A stretch of DNA of 64,000 nt. Origin: Sphingomonadaceae bacterium. GTDB lineage: Bacteria > Pseudomonadota > Alphaproteobacteria > Sphingomonadales > Sphingomonadaceae. The notes beneath the pieces were generated by a model. The model was not told the origin of the DNA. It worked only from the letters and a program-made list of their open reading frames with translations, and ran no database searches. The position numbers and the translations under genes are program-made. The DNA lies in assembly GCA_025359445.1 (NCBI GenBank), contig JANYGB010000038.1, positions 27,082 to 91,081 of the forward strand, in the 5' to 3' direction. Shown here piece by piece: positions 1 through 8,912 of this stretch; position 1 is the first letter of the stretch, and each line of letters opens with the position of its first letter.

Positions 1-1162
1 GGCACAGCGTCTCGTCCAGGCCTTTGTCGGCAAGGAAGCCAATGTCATTACCCGGCTTAAAATGGCGACCCCGCTACAGGTTAACCTGCACGTCAAGTTC
101 GCCGAGGTCAGCCGTTCGCTTATCCGCGATATTGGCACTAGCCTGACCAGCATCGATGGTTCGAGCGGTTTCAAGTTCGGCATCGGACAAGGCCGCTCGA
201 CCGGTACCGCTATCACGACAGATCCCAACCTGCCGCTAGGAGTGGGTAATATTCCAAGCGGCTATACGCTCGATCCGGTCACCAATACCTTGGTTATCAA
301 ACCAGGCACCGCAGTTACAACCGGAAGCGTTGGCACCACCCTTGCCGGATTGCTCAGCGTCGGCGGCCTCGATATCCTCGGCGCGCTTGATCTGGGTGAG
401 CAAGTCGGGCTGGTCTCGACCCTGTCTGAACCTAACCTCACCGCACTGTCTGGCGAGACAGCAGACTTCCTCGCAGGCGGTGAATATCCGATCCCGATCA
501 GCCAGGGCCTCGGCACGACTTCCATCGAGTACAAGCGTTTCGGGGTCAGCCTCTCTTATACTCCGACCGTGCTCTCGAACGGCCGCATTTCGATGCGCGT
601 CCGGCCCGAAGTGTCCGAGCTGTCCAGCCAGGGCGCGATTACAATCAGCGGGTTCCAGGTACCGGCCCTGACCGTGCGCCGCGCCGAAACCACGGTGGAG
701 CTGGGCTCGGGCCAAAGCTTCATGATTGCGGGCCTGATGAGCAACAGCTCGCAAAGTACCGTAAAGAAGATGCCCGGCGCGGGTGACATCCCGATCCTCG
801 GCTCGCTGTTCCGCTCGACTCACTTCCAGAAGGGCGAGAGCGAACTGGTCATCATCGTCACGCCGTATCTGGTTAACCCGGTTGACGCGAACGATATCAA
901 GTTGCCGACCGACGGCTTCAAATCCGCCAATGTCGGGCAGCAGGTGTTCGGCAACATGCAGAGCGCAGGCCAGTCGGGCGCGGTTCGTCCGCATCCCACC
1001 TCGGCTCCGCAGCAGAACCCGAACGGGCCGCAGGTCGGCGAACTCGATGCCCCGGCGCGCGCGCCTGGCCCGCAGACTGCGAGCAGCAGCGGCGGCGACA
1101 AGGATGCCAAGAAAAAGAAAAAGGGCAGCGGCGACGTTGGCCCCGGCTTCAGCCTTAACTGA
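1..1162 (+). CDS. cpaC: Type II/IV secretin CpaC/RcpA of the Tad pilus (5' partial)
   Basis: Outer-membrane secretin that forms the exit pore for Tad/Flp pili. The frame is open from base 2 with no start in the window, so about 387 C-terminal residues are present and the signal peptide and N-domains lie upstream. The secretin core is clear: a GGEYPIPI block near base 480 and the late signature GAGDIPILGSLF near bases 775-812, followed by strands ending in VTPYLV. The tail is Pro/Gln rich and ends in a lysine run. The GAGAGG after the stop serves cpaD, so the genes are probably co-transcribed. The order cpaC-cpaD-cpaE supports the Tad assignment over a type II secretion secretin. Confidence 0.93.
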   Translation, partial: AQRLVQAFVGKEANVITRLKMATPLQVNLHVKFAEVSRSLIRDIGTSLTSIDGSSGFKFGIGQGRSTGTAITTDPNLPLGVGNIPSGYTLDPVTNTLVIKPGTAVTTGSVGTTLAGLLSVGGLDILGALDLGEQVGLVSTLSEPNLTALSGETADFLAGGEYPIPISQGLGTTSIEYKRFGVSLSYTPTVLSNGRISMRVRPEVSELSSQGAITISGFQVPALTVRRAETTVELGSGQSFMIAGLMSNSSQSTVKKMPGAGDIPILGSLFRSTHFQKGESELVIIVTPYLVNPVDANDIKLPTDGFKSANVGQQVFGNMQSAGQSGAVRPHPTSAPQQNPNGPQVGELDAPARAPGPQTASSSGGDKDAKKKKKGSGDVGPGFSLN

Positions 1163-1174
1163 GAGGTGACGAAC

Positions 1175-1825
1175 ATGCGCACTATCAATACTCGCACAGC
1201 GCTGTCCGGCGCTCTCACGCTTGGCCTCGCTTGGGGGCTTGCCGGTTGCGGCGGGATGCCCAGCAACCGTAGCCTTGAAAGCACGCACCAAGCGGTGGTG
1301 ACGACGAACAACTATACGCTCGACGTCGCATCGGGTGCTGGTGGCATGTCGGTGCCCGAACAGCGCCGTCTGACCGGCTGGTTTGATGCCCTGAACCTCA
1401 AGTATGGCGACCGGATTTACATCGATGACCCGATGAAAAGCCCGGCCACCCGCAGCGCCGTCGAAGCCGTTGCCGGCCGTTATGGCATGCTGGTTGGCGG
1501 CGATGCTCCGGTTACCCCGGGCGACCTTAGCCCCGGCACGGTGCGTGTGATCGTGACCCGGTCATCCGCCATGGTTCCCGGTTGCCCCGACTGGTCGAAC
1601 AATTCGGACACCAATCTGGGTAACGGGACCAACGCCAACTATGGCTGCGCAGTCAATTCGAACATGGCCGCGATGGTCGCCGATCCGTCGCACCTTGTGC
1701 ACGGCGTGAGCAGCGATGGTTCGACGGTCGTCATGAGCAGTACCAAGGCTATCGACAGCTACCGCTCAACCCCTCCGTCGGGCGAAAAAGGCCTGAAGGA
1801 ACAATCGTCGCAGGGTGGGAAGTAA
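1175..1825 (+). CDS. cpaD: CpaD-family pilus assembly lipoprotein
   Basis: Tad pilus accessory lipoprotein, probably acting with the CpaC secretin in the outer membrane. The N-terminus is a lipoprotein signal: basic start, hydrophobic stretch, lipobox GLAGC followed by GG. About 216 residues, near the usual CpaD length. A GTG at 1166 also opens the frame, but GAGAGG at 1161-1166 lies 8 bases before the ATG at 1175, so that start is chosen. The middle contains a CPDW motif and a later cysteine in YGCAVNSN, as often seen in this family. It lies 12 bases after cpaC and just before cpaE. Confidence 0.88.
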   Translation: MRTINTRTALSGALTLGLAWGLAGCGGMPSNRSLESTHQAVVTTNNYTLDVASGAGGMSVPEQRRLTGWFDALNLKYGDRIYIDDPMKSPATRSAVEAVAGRYGMLVGGDAPVTPGDLSPGTVRVIVTRSSAMVPGCPDWSNNSDTNLGNGTNANYGCAVNSNMAAMVADPSHLVHGVSSDGSTVVMSSTKAIDSYRSTPPSGEKGLKEQSSQGGK

Positions 1826-1829
1826 GAAC

Positions 1830-3119
1830 ATGAATGCTCCTTGGAAACCAGCCGTGCAAGGCAGCCGCGATGCATTTGCGGCCTATATCTGCGACGACGC
1901 TGCGCTTGACGTGCTGCGCCCGGTCGTGATCGAAATGGGCTGGCAGCCCGAGAAGTGCAACAAGGGCGGGCTGCGCAATGCGGTCCAATCCCTGTCAATC
2001 TCGGCCAGCCCCAACATCCTGATGGTTGATCTGTCGGAAAGCGGCGATCCGCTCAGCGACATCAATGCCCTGGCCGAAGTTTGCGAACCCGGCACAGTGG
2101 TAATTGCAGTGGGCCAGGTCAACGATGTCCGGCTCTACCGCGATCTGCTCGCCAGCGGGATCCACGATTACCTGCTCAAGCCGCTGTCGCCGGGCCAGGT
2201 CCGCGATTCGTTGGTCAATGCGCAGGCGGTCTTTGCCAATCCCAAGCAGCACGATCCTTCGGCGGCGAAGAAGCACATCTCGACCGCAGTGATCGGCACG
2301 CGCGGCGGGGTTGGTGCCTCGACCATCGCAACTTCGCTCGCCTGGTTATTCAGCGCCGACGAAAAAAGCCCGACCGCATTGCTCGACCTTGATGTGCACT
2401 TCGGCACTGGCGCGCTGGCGCTCGACCTTGAGCCCGGCCGCGGCTTGACCGATGCGATCGAGAACCCGGGCCGGATCGACGGGCTGTTCATTGAACGCGC
2501 GATGATCCGCGCTAACGATCACCTCGCGATCCTGTCGGCCGAAGCGCCGATGAGCTCACCATTGATGACCGACGGCGCCGCATTCGTGCAGCTCGAGGAA
2601 GAATTCCGCCAGGCGTTTGAAATGACCGTGATTGATCTGCCGCGCAACATGCTGATCAACTTTCCCAACTTGCTGGCCGACGTGAATGTTGTGCTGGTGG
2701 TGACGGAAATGACTTTGGCATCGGCGCGCGATGCGATCCGCATCCTGTCGTGGCTCAAATCCAATGCCGCACACGTCCAGCCGATCGTTATCGCCAACAA
2801 GGTGCAGGCCGGCGTTGCCGAAATCAGCAAGGCCGACTTCGAAGCCTCGATCGAACGCAAAATCAACTTCACAGTGCCTTATGATATCAAGGCTGCGACC
2901 AACGCGGCCAAGCTGGGCCAGACTTTTGCCGACGCCAATCGCTCGACAAAAGCCGGTGCTGCGATCCGCGACATCGCCAAATCGGTGATGGGCGTGGGTG
3001 ATGGCGAAACGCTCGAAGTGGCAGTCAAACCCAAAGGTTCGCTGCTCGGCAAGTTCGATCTCAAGGGCATGCTGTCGAGCTCGAAAAAGGGCAAGGCCGC
3101 GGTCGCGGCCGAGGCTTGA
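1830..3119 (+). CDS. cpaE: CpaE/TadZ-like pilus localisation ATPase
   Basis: MinD/ParA-superfamily protein that places the Tad machinery at the pole. About 429 residues. The first ~130 residues resemble a degenerate receiver domain (MVDLSES, then a DYLLKPLS segment). Next comes a deviant Walker A, GTRGGVGAST, around residue 160, and a LLDLDVHFG switch segment, as in TadZ/CpaE. The C-terminus is Lys/Ala rich. The ATG at 1830 is preferred over the in-frame GTG at 1815 because GGTGGGAAG sits just upstream; the start is 4 bases after the cpaD stop. The next pilus gene is tadB, with no cpaF ATPase in the 68-base gap. Confidence 0.92.
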   Translation: MNAPWKPAVQGSRDAFAAYICDDAALDVLRPVVIEMGWQPEKCNKGGLRNAVQSLSISASPNILMVDLSESGDPLSDINALAEVCEPGTVVIAVGQVNDVRLYRDLLASGIHDYLLKPLSPGQVRDSLVNAQAVFANPKQHDPSAAKKHISTAVIGTRGGVGASTIATSLAWLFSADEKSPTALLDLDVHFGTGALALDLEPGRGLTDAIENPGRIDGLFIERAMIRANDHLAILSAEAPMSSPLMTDGAAFVQLEEEFRQAFEMTVIDLPRNMLINFPNLLADVNVVLVVTEMTLASARDAIRILSWLKSNAAHVQPIVIANKVQAGVAEISKADFEASIERKINFTVPYDIKAATNAAKLGQTFADANRSTKAGAAIRDIAKSVMGVGDGETLEVAVKPKGSLLGKFDLKGMLSSSKKGKAAVAAEA

Positions 3120-3187
3120 CGCAGGACGTAACCGGGCGGCGCGGCTGATGCAGCGCTGGCCCAAGCCAGGGAAGGCGTAACACGCAG

Positions 3188-4159
3188 ATGGGCATTTTGC
3201 AGCTCCTGCTGATAGCCATGGGCATGATGAGCATTATGGTGCTGGGGTACCTGGCGCTGTCGGGTCCGTCGGCAGCCAAGGAAAGCGCGCGCCGTCTTGA
3301 GGCGCTGCGTTATCGCCATAGCGACAGCGCTTCGGCCAAAATGGAGGCCCAGCTCAAGAAGGCGGTGGCCGCCCGCAAGCCCAAGCTGCACCAACTGGCC
3401 GGCTCGGAATCGCGGCTTGCGGCGCTGTCGATGCGGTTGCACCGGACCGGCAAGGACTGGAGCCTGACGCAGTACGCGTACGCCTCGGTCGGCCTCGGAC
3501 TATTCGTCGCGGTCCTGCTGCTGCTCAAGACCGGCGCACCGATGTTGGCGCTCGGGATCGGCTTGCTCGTGGGCGCCGGACTGCCGCACATGGTGGTCAA
3601 CTTTTTCATCAAGCGGCGCACTGGCAAGTTCACGACCAAGTTCCCCGATGCGATCGAGCTGTTAGTGCGCGGGTTGCGTTCAGGCTTGCCGGTGACGGAG
3701 ACCCTTGGCGTGGTTGCCAGCGAAGTCCCCGGTCCGGTGGGCGAGGAATTCAAGCTGGTGACTGAGCGTATCAAGATCGGCAAGACGATGGAAGACGGGC
3801 TGCAGGAAACGGCTGACCGGCTTAATACGCCCGAATTCAGCTTCTTCTGCATCACGCTGGCGATCCAGCGGGAAACTGGCGGCAACCTGGCCGAAACGCT
3901 GTCTAACCTGGCCGATGTGCTGCGCAAGCGCGCGCAAATGAAGCTCAAGATCCGCGCCATGAGCTCTGAATCCAAGGCGTCGGCTTACATCGTCGGTTCG
4001 CTGCCGTTCATCGTGTTCGGAATGATCTACTGGATCAACCCCCAGTACCTCGGCGGGTTTTTTACCGACGACCGCTTGATCCTGATTGGCCTTGGCGGCG
4101 GAGTGTGGATGTCGCTTGGTGCCTTTATCATGGCCAAGATGGTCAGTTTCGAAATCTGA
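3188..4159 (+). CDS. tadB: Tad pilus inner-membrane platform protein TadB
   Basis: One of two paralogous type II secretion F-domain proteins forming the inner-membrane platform of the pilus motor. 323 residues: an N-terminal hydrophobic helix (first ~25 residues), a Lys/Arg-rich cytoplasmic stretch, two membrane helices near residues 95-140, the T2SSF domain with FPDAIELLVRGLRSG at about 155-170, and two C-terminal helices. Start ATG 3188 is 68 bases after cpaE. The gap could hold only a very short peptide and contains no cpaF fragment. tadC follows after 19 bases. Confidence 0.93.
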   Translation: MGILQLLLIAMGMMSIMVLGYLALSGPSAAKESARRLEALRYRHSDSASAKMEAQLKKAVAARKPKLHQLAGSESRLAALSMRLHRTGKDWSLTQYAYASVGLGLFVAVLLLLKTGAPMLALGIGLLVGAGLPHMVVNFFIKRRTGKFTTKFPDAIELLVRGLRSGLPVTETLGVVASEVPGPVGEEFKLVTERIKIGKTMEDGLQETADRLNTPEFSFFCITLAIQRETGGNLAETLSNLADVLRKRAQMKLKIRAMSSESKASAYIVGSLPFIVFGMIYWINPQYLGGFFTDDRLILIGLGGGVWMSLGAFIMAKMVSFEI

Positions 4160-4178
4160 GCGAGGGAAAGCAGAAATC

Positions 4179-5195
4179 ATGATGATAACCCCGCCTGGAC
4201 CTACGCTGATGGGCATCGACGTCATTTGGGTCGGCACGATCCTGGCGTTCATGGCAGTCATCGCGGTAATGTTCGCGATCTACACTGCGGTTACGATCCG
4301 CGACCCGATGCAAAAGCGGGTCAAGGCGCTTAACGATCGCCGCGACCAGCTCAAATCGGGCTTGATGACGCAAGGTTCGCGCAAGCGCGCCAGCCTGATC
4401 CGCAACACCGACACCACCGACAAGATGAAGGACACGTTGTCCACCTTGAAGGTGCTGCAGCAAAGCCAACTGGTGGCGATCCAGCAAAAGCTGGCGCAGG
4501 CCGGGATCCGCAAGAAGGAACTCGGCATTGCAGTGATTTTCGCGCGCATGATCCTGCCGATCGTGCTCGGCGGGATCGCCGCACTGGTCATCTACGCATT
4601 CAATTATTTCCCGACCTGGGGCGGCATGAAAAAGCTGTTCGCTTTCGCCACAGTCGTCGGGATCGCTTACAAGGGCCCCGAAATCTACATCGGCAACCTT
4701 ATGTCAAAGCGCACCAACGCGATCCGCAAGGGTTTGCCCGATGCGCTCGACCTGCTGGTGATCTGCGCCGAAGCCGGTCTGACCGTCGACGCCGCGTTCA
4801 ACCGCGTGGCGCGCGAACTGGGCCGGGCGTATCCCGAACTGGGTGACGAATTCGCGCTGACCGCGATCGAACTCGCGTTCCTGAGCGAGCGGCGTCAAGC
4901 GTTCGAGAACCTTGCTTACCGCGTCAACCTGGATGCGGTAAAGGGCGTGACCACCACCATGGTCCAGACCGAACGCTATGGTACCCCGCTCGCCTCGGCG
5001 TTGCGCGTGCTCTCCGCTGAATTCCGCAATGACCGGATGATGCGCGCCGAAGAAAAGGCCGCAAGGCTTCCTGCGATTATGACGGTGCCGCTGATCCTGT
5101 TTATTTTGCCGGTGCTGTTCATCGTTATTCTGGGCCCGGCAGCCTGCTCAATCGCCGATGCCTTCAGCCACCACCCGGGGGCACCGCCAAAATGA
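4179..5195 (+). CDS. tadC: Tad pilus inner-membrane platform protein TadC
   Basis: Second T2SSF-domain platform protein, partner of TadB. The frame is open from 4086, but GAGGGAAAG at 4162-4170 points to the ATG at 4179 (a second ATG follows at 4182), giving 338 residues. One N-terminal membrane helix is followed by a charged region, two central helices, the motif LPDALDLLVICAEAGLTVD typical of TadC, and a hydrophobic C-terminus ending ILGPAACSIADAF. It is the last gene of the visible pilus operon and is followed by a strong hairpin shared with the convergent fahA gene. Confidence 0.93.
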   Translation: MMITPPGPTLMGIDVIWVGTILAFMAVIAVMFAIYTAVTIRDPMQKRVKALNDRRDQLKSGLMTQGSRKRASLIRNTDTTDKMKDTLSTLKVLQQSQLVAIQQKLAQAGIRKKELGIAVIFARMILPIVLGGIAALVIYAFNYFPTWGGMKKLFAFATVVGIAYKGPEIYIGNLMSKRTNAIRKGLPDALDLLVICAEAGLTVDAAFNRVARELGRAYPELGDEFALTAIELAFLSERRQAFENLAYRVNLDAVKGVTTTMVQTERYGTPLASALRVLSAEFRNDRMMRAEEKAARLPAIMTVPLILFILPVLFIVILGPAACSIADAFSHHPGAPPK

Positions 5196-5216
5196 GTTGA
5201 GTGTTGTGGGGGCATG

Positions 5217-5251
5217 AAACACCGGTCCGGAGAAACCCGGGCCGGTGTTTT
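5217..5251. terminator. Bidirectional rho-independent terminator
   Basis: Perfect or near-perfect stem: left arm AAACACCGGTCCGG at 5217-5230, loop AGAAA, right arm CCCGGGCCGGTGTTTT at 5236-5251. A run of T follows on the plus strand, and the A-run at the left end becomes T on the minus strand. It lies between the convergent tadC and fahA genes and can serve both. Confidence 0.88.
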
Positions 5252-5255
5252 GCTA

Positions 5256-6263
5256 TCAAGCGCTGACGACTTCTTGTTCGATCGCGCCGAAGATGCTGTG
5301 ACCAGCGGCATCACGCATTTCAATCCGGACAATATCGCCATAACTCAGGAACGGCGTGCTTGCTTCGCCCGAAGCGATGGTTTCGACCATGCGCAATTCG
5401 GCGATGCACGAATAGCCGCGGCCGCCAGTTGCCACCGGGCGTCCTGGCGAGCCATCGGGATCGCGATTGGAGACTGTTCCCGAGCCAATGATCGAACCCG
5501 CGCCGATCCGGCGGGTCTTGGCGAGGTGCGCGAGCAAGGTCCCGAAATCGAAGGTGCATTCCTCACCAGCGTCGGCCCGGCCGAATGCCAGGCCGTTAAG
5601 ATCGACCGCCAGAACTCCGCTTAGCCGCCCGCCGCTCCAGGCATTGCCCAATTCGTCCGGTGTCACAAACACCGGCGAGAAATGCGTTGCGGGCTTGGAC
5701 TGAACGAAGCCAAACCCCTTGGCCAGCTCGCCCGGGATCAGGTTGCGCAGCGAAACATCGTTGACCAGTCCGACCAGCCGGACCTGTTCAAGCGCGACGG
5801 CCGCGCCAGTGCCTTGGTCGATGTCGCCCGTCACAACGCAGATCTCGGCCTCCATGTCACACCCCCAGCCCTCATCCGCCAAGGTGATCGGCGCGCGGGC
5901 ACCGCGCAAGTCATCACTGCCGCCCTGATACATCAAGGGATCGTGCCAGAAGCTGTCGGGCAACTCCGCTCCGCGTGCGCGCCGGACCAGTTCGACGTGA
6001 TTCACGTAAGCCGATCCATCGGCCCACTGGAACGCGCGCGGTAGCGGCGCGGCGACTTCACGTTCATGAAAACGCTCGCGCGGGATCGCGCCATGCTCAA
6101 GCTCGGTCGCCAGCGCGCGCAGCGCCGGCTCATGCCGGTCCCAGTCATCAAGCGCGCCTTGCAGCGTGCGCACGACATGCGCGGCGGTGGCGTACCAGGC
6201 GAGATCGGACGAGACGACAACCAGCCGGCCATCGCGGCCATGGGGCATTGAGGCGAGTTTCAT
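5256..6263 (-). CDS. fahA: Fumarylacetoacetate hydrolase family protein
   Basis: Probably the last step of tyrosine/homogentisate breakdown, fumarylacetoacetate to fumarate and acetoacetate. 335 residues, with the FAH-fold core in the C-terminal two thirds: a metal-site segment with EAEICVVTGD near residues 138-147, VNDVSLRNLIPGELAKGFGF near 168-187, and GSGTVSNRD near 261-269. The ATG overlaps the TGA of marR (ATGA), so the two are translationally coupled. The nearby maleylacetoacetate isomerase makes the fumarylacetoacetase role likely, although the FAH family also includes acylpyruvases. hppD and hmgA are not in the window. Confidence 0.85.
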   Translation of the reverse strand: MKLASMPHGRDGRLVVVSSDLAWYATAAHVVRTLQGALDDWDRHEPALRALATELEHGAIPRERFHEREVAAPLPRAFQWADGSAYVNHVELVRRARGAELPDSFWHDPLMYQGGSDDLRGARAPITLADEGWGCDMEAEICVVTGDIDQGTGAAVALEQVRLVGLVNDVSLRNLIPGELAKGFGFVQSKPATHFSPVFVTPDELGNAWSGGRLSGVLAVDLNGLAFGRADAGEECTFDFGTLLAHLAKTRRIGAGSIIGSGTVSNRDPDGSPGRPVATGGRGYSCIAELRMVETIASGEASTPFLSYGDIVRIEMRDAAGHSIFGAIEQEVVSA

Positions 6264-6712
6264 GGCTGGGCTCCAGTGGTTTCGGCCTCGGCACGGATGC
6301 GCTCGAGCAAATCCTTGAATAGGGTGCGTTCGTCTGCGCTCAAGGCGGAAAACATCCGTTCCTCCATTTCGAGTGCAATTGGCATGATCGCCCGGTACAC
6401 TTTTTGCCCCGGTGCGGTCAGGTCCAGATGATGTGAGCGTCCGTCGGCCGAGTTGGGCCGCCGCCCGAGCAGCCCGCGGTCTTCAAGCACCCGGCAAGCT
6501 CGATTGACCGCAACCTTGTCCATCCGCGTTGCTTCGACCAATGCCCGCTGCGTTGCCGCGCCTTGATCGCCGAGTACCGCCATGACTCGCCATTCGGGGA
6601 TCTTCAGCCCAAAGTGTGCGCGGTATTCATCCGCAATACGGTCACTCACTGCGTTCGAGGTGATCGACAGCAGGTAAGGCAGGAAATCGGTAAGGCGGGT
6701 CTGGTTGGCCAA
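6260..6712 (-). CDS. MarR-family transcriptional regulator
   Basis: Winged-helix regulator, about 150 residues. The DNA-binding core is ATQRALVEATRMDKVAVNRACRVLEDRGLL followed by the wing with RRPNSADGRSHHL. The longest open frame starts at 6763, but AGAGGA precedes a TTG at 6712 by six bases, giving an N-terminus LANQTRLTDFLPYLL that begins where MarR proteins usually begin, so TTG 6712 is preferred. Its stop overlaps the fahA start. Placement between maiA and fahA suggests that it controls the homogentisate genes; that is inference. Confidence 0.85.
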   Translation of the reverse strand: MANQTRLTDFLPYLLSITSNAVSDRIADEYRAHFGLKIPEWRVMAVLGDQGAATQRALVEATRMDKVAVNRACRVLEDRGLLGRRPNSADGRSHHLDLTAPGQKVYRAIMPIALEMEERMFSALSADERTLFKDLLERIRAEAETTGAQP

Positions 6713-6781
6713 GGTGGTTCCTCTTGCAACCAATTTGCTAAAGCCAAGCCCGCGCGCGCGCAATGGCCGTGCGATATTGGA

Positions 6782-7411
6782 TCAGCTTTGCACTGCCTCG
6801 GGCGCGGCGGCGGCGAAGGCAGGAATGGCGCGCAAGGCTGCGTCGATGGCGACCAGCTTTGGATAGGCATCAAGCGGCGTGTCGAACCGCCGGGCATTTG
6901 CCATCTGCGGCACCAGACAGACATCCGCCATGTTCGGGCTGGTGCCGCCGAACAGTCCTTCAGCAGGCGCTTGCTGTTCAAGCGCAGCCAAGCCCTCGGT
7001 AATCCAATGGCGATACCAAGTGTTTATGGCCTCCTCACTTTGCCCGAGCGGGCCGCGTAGGTAGTGCAGCACGCGCAAGTTGTTAAGCGGGTGGATATCC
7101 GCCGCGATCAGCAGCGCTTGCGCCAAGGTGCGCGAACGCGCAGCCGGGTCCGATGACACCATCGGCGGGTCTTTGTACTGCGCATCGAGGTAATCGATGA
7201 TCGCCAGACTTTGCGTCAGCAGCAGCCCGTCGATTGCGAGCGCCGGGACCAGACCTTGCGGGTTGAGCGCGGTATAGTCCGCAGCGCTCTGCGCGCCCGT
7301 GGTCAGGTCAATCGGCACGCGGCGATAAGCCACGCCTTTGAGGTTGAGCGCAATCCGCACCCGGTACGACGCGGACGAACGCCAGAAATCGTACAGTACC
7401 ACGTCGTTCAT
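6782..7411 (-). CDS. maiA: Maleylacetoacetate isomerase (zeta-class GST)
   Basis: Glutathione-dependent isomerisation of maleylacetoacetate to fumarylacetoacetate in tyrosine catabolism. 209 residues with the glutathione S-transferase layout: thioredoxin-like N-half carrying the zeta-class motif SSASYRVRIAL at residues 12-22, NPQGLVPAL near 50-58, and the helical C-half with the N-capping-like segment SPNMADVCLVPQ. The ATG overlaps the mtnP stop (ATGA at 7408-7411). The fahA hydrolase two genes downstream is the next enzyme in the pathway. Confidence 0.92.
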   Translation of the reverse strand: MNDVVLYDFWRSSASYRVRIALNLKGVAYRRVPIDLTTGAQSAADYTALNPQGLVPALAIDGLLLTQSLAIIDYLDAQYKDPPMVSSDPAARSRTLAQALLIAADIHPLNNLRVLHYLRGPLGQSEEAINTWYRHWITEGLAALEQQAPAEGLFGGTSPNMADVCLVPQMANARRFDTPLDAYPKLVAIDAALRAIPAFAAAAPEAVQS

Positions 7412-8277
7412 TTGAGCATCCTTCCAGCCACTGCCTGCAGCTTGGCGACCAGCACCGCATCACGCGCTGCGGGCGCGGTCATGATTGCATGGCTAAGCGC
7501 CGCGTCAATCGGACTGGGTGAGCGCGTGGCCGGCAGCGAAGCGGCCAGGCGTCCGATCACTCGCCGAGCGACCGCGACGTTGCGGTGCATCACTTCCAGC
7601 ACATTGCTCGCCTCGACCCCGGAGTCGCCCGCGCGCCAGCTATCGAAATCGGTGACCATCCCGAGCATCGCATACGGCAGCTCAGCCTCGCGCGCGAGCC
7701 GCGCTTCGGGCATCCCGGTCATCCCGATCACGTCACCGCCCCAGGTCTGGTACAGTCGGCTCTCGGCGCGGGTCGAGAATTGCGGTCCGTCAATCACGAC
7801 GTAGCAGCCGCCATCATGGACTGGCGCTTCCTCGGCTAGCGCTGCTGCAACCAGGCCATGGCGCAGGCGCGGGCAAACCGGATCGGCCAGGCTGACATGC
7901 GCAACCAGTCCAGGGCCAAAGAAACTGCCCTCGCGCGCGGTGGTCCGATCTATAAACTGATCGACCGCAACGAAACTGCCTGGCACCATGGCCGAGTTCA
8001 GCGAGCCGATCGCCGACAAGGCGATCACGTCGGTCACCCCGCACCGCTTGAGCACATCGATATTGGCGCGGTAATTGACACTTGAGGGCGGGATTGCATG
8101 CCCCTCACCGTGGCGCGGCAAGAAAGTAAAGCGCACCCCGGCCAATGTGCCGATGGTTACCGCTGCCGAAGGTGGCCCGAACGGGCTCGCCACTTCGATT
8201 ACCTGCGCATCACCAAGTGCCAGCCCGGCAGCCAGCCCCGAGCCGCCGATTACGCCAATATGCCACTTGTCCGTCAT
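7408..8277 (-). CDS. mtnP: S-methyl-5'-thioadenosine phosphorylase / purine phosphorylase family
   Basis: Phosphorolysis of methylthioadenosine (or a related nucleoside) to adenine and a ribose-1-phosphate, part of methionine salvage. About 289 residues: N-terminal GVIGGSGL, phosphate-site motif LPRHGEGH, NYRANIDVLKRCGVT, and substrate-site segment DGPQFSTRAES with GMTGMPEARLAREAELPYA. The ATG at 8277 shares a base with the TAA of the TetR gene (TAATG), so the upstream extension is not needed. Why it sits inside a run of acyl-CoA and homogentisate genes is unclear. Inosine-type substrates cannot be excluded. Confidence 0.9.
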   Translation of the reverse strand: MTDKWHIGVIGGSGLAAGLALGDAQVIEVASPFGPPSAAVTIGTLAGVRFTFLPRHGEGHAIPPSSVNYRANIDVLKRCGVTDVIALSAIGSLNSAMVPGSFVAVDQFIDRTTAREGSFFGPGLVAHVSLADPVCPRLRHGLVAAALAEEAPVHDGGCYVVIDGPQFSTRAESRLYQTWGGDVIGMTGMPEARLAREAELPYAMLGMVTDFDSWRAGDSGVEASNVLEVMHRNVAVARRVIGRLAASLPATRSPSPIDAALSHAIMTAPAARDAVLVAKLQAVAGRMLK

Positions 8278-8912
8278 TACCGGGCGAGGATGCCAGCCAT
8301 AATGAGGTCGATACAATGTTCACGGTAGCGATCGCGCAGCTCTTCGGTCAGCGCTTCGGTATCATAGCAATGTTTGAGCACCAGGCGCGAGGCAAAGAAC
8401 CGGTCGCAAGCGCCGGTCGTGGTAAAATAAAACAGCTGAGGATCAATGTCACGAAACACCCCCTGCTTGACCCCGTCCTTGATCAACCGGTCATAGGCCC
8501 GGCTCAGCGGAGTAAGGTAGGAATCGGCAATCCGGTGTGCTTCCTCATCATCGCTTTCGCGGACCAACCGCATCAGCAATCGGTTGAGGTACGGTGTTTT
8601 GAAATAGGTATCGACCACCGCGCCGATGTGCCGCTTGAGCCGCACGTCGGGGGCCATGTCCTTGGCCATCAGCGCGTCAACCTCGTGGACGATACCATCC
8701 ATGTCGCGGTCGAGCAGAGCCTTCATCAGCCCGGCCTTGTTGCCGAAGTAGTATTTCACCAACGCCGAGTTGAGCCCCGAACGAAGCGACAGTTCGGACA
8801 GCGAAATGTCGACAATGTCGCCCTCGCGCATGATCGTCGAGGCGGTTTCGAGCAAGTGTTCGCGCGCGCCGGCTGGCGGGTCGGTTACGGCTTGTTCGAT
8901 GGCCTGGCTCAT
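8277..8912 (-). CDS. TetR/AcrR-family transcriptional regulator
   Basis: Repressor-type protein of about 211 residues. The N-terminal helix-turn-helix is ISLSELSLRSGLNSALVKYYFGNKAGL at about residues 36-62, with the usual TetR YYxFxxK feature. The rest is a helical ligand-binding domain. The frame is open to 9110, but the ATG at 8912 overlaps the crotonase stop (ATGA) and gives a normal TetR length. It is co-transcribed with the acyl-CoA genes upstream, so it may sense an acyl-CoA or hydrophobic ligand; that is inference. Confidence 0.9.
   Translation of the reverse strand: MSQAIEQAVTDPPAGAREHLLETASTIMREGDIVDISLSELSLRSGLNSALVKYYFGNKAGLMKALLDRDMDGIVHEVDALMAKDMAPDVRLKRHIGAVVDTYFKTPYLNRLLMRLVRESDDEEAHRIADSYLTPLSRAYDRLIKDGVKQGVFRDIDPQLFYFTTTGACDRFFASRLVLKHCYDTEALTEELRDRYREHCIDLIMAGILAR

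Noticed and set aside
236..1291. Long open frames antisense to cpaC and many other genes
   Set aside because: These are shadow frames caused by high GC and low stop-codon frequency; none has a convincing start, ribosome binding site or family match.
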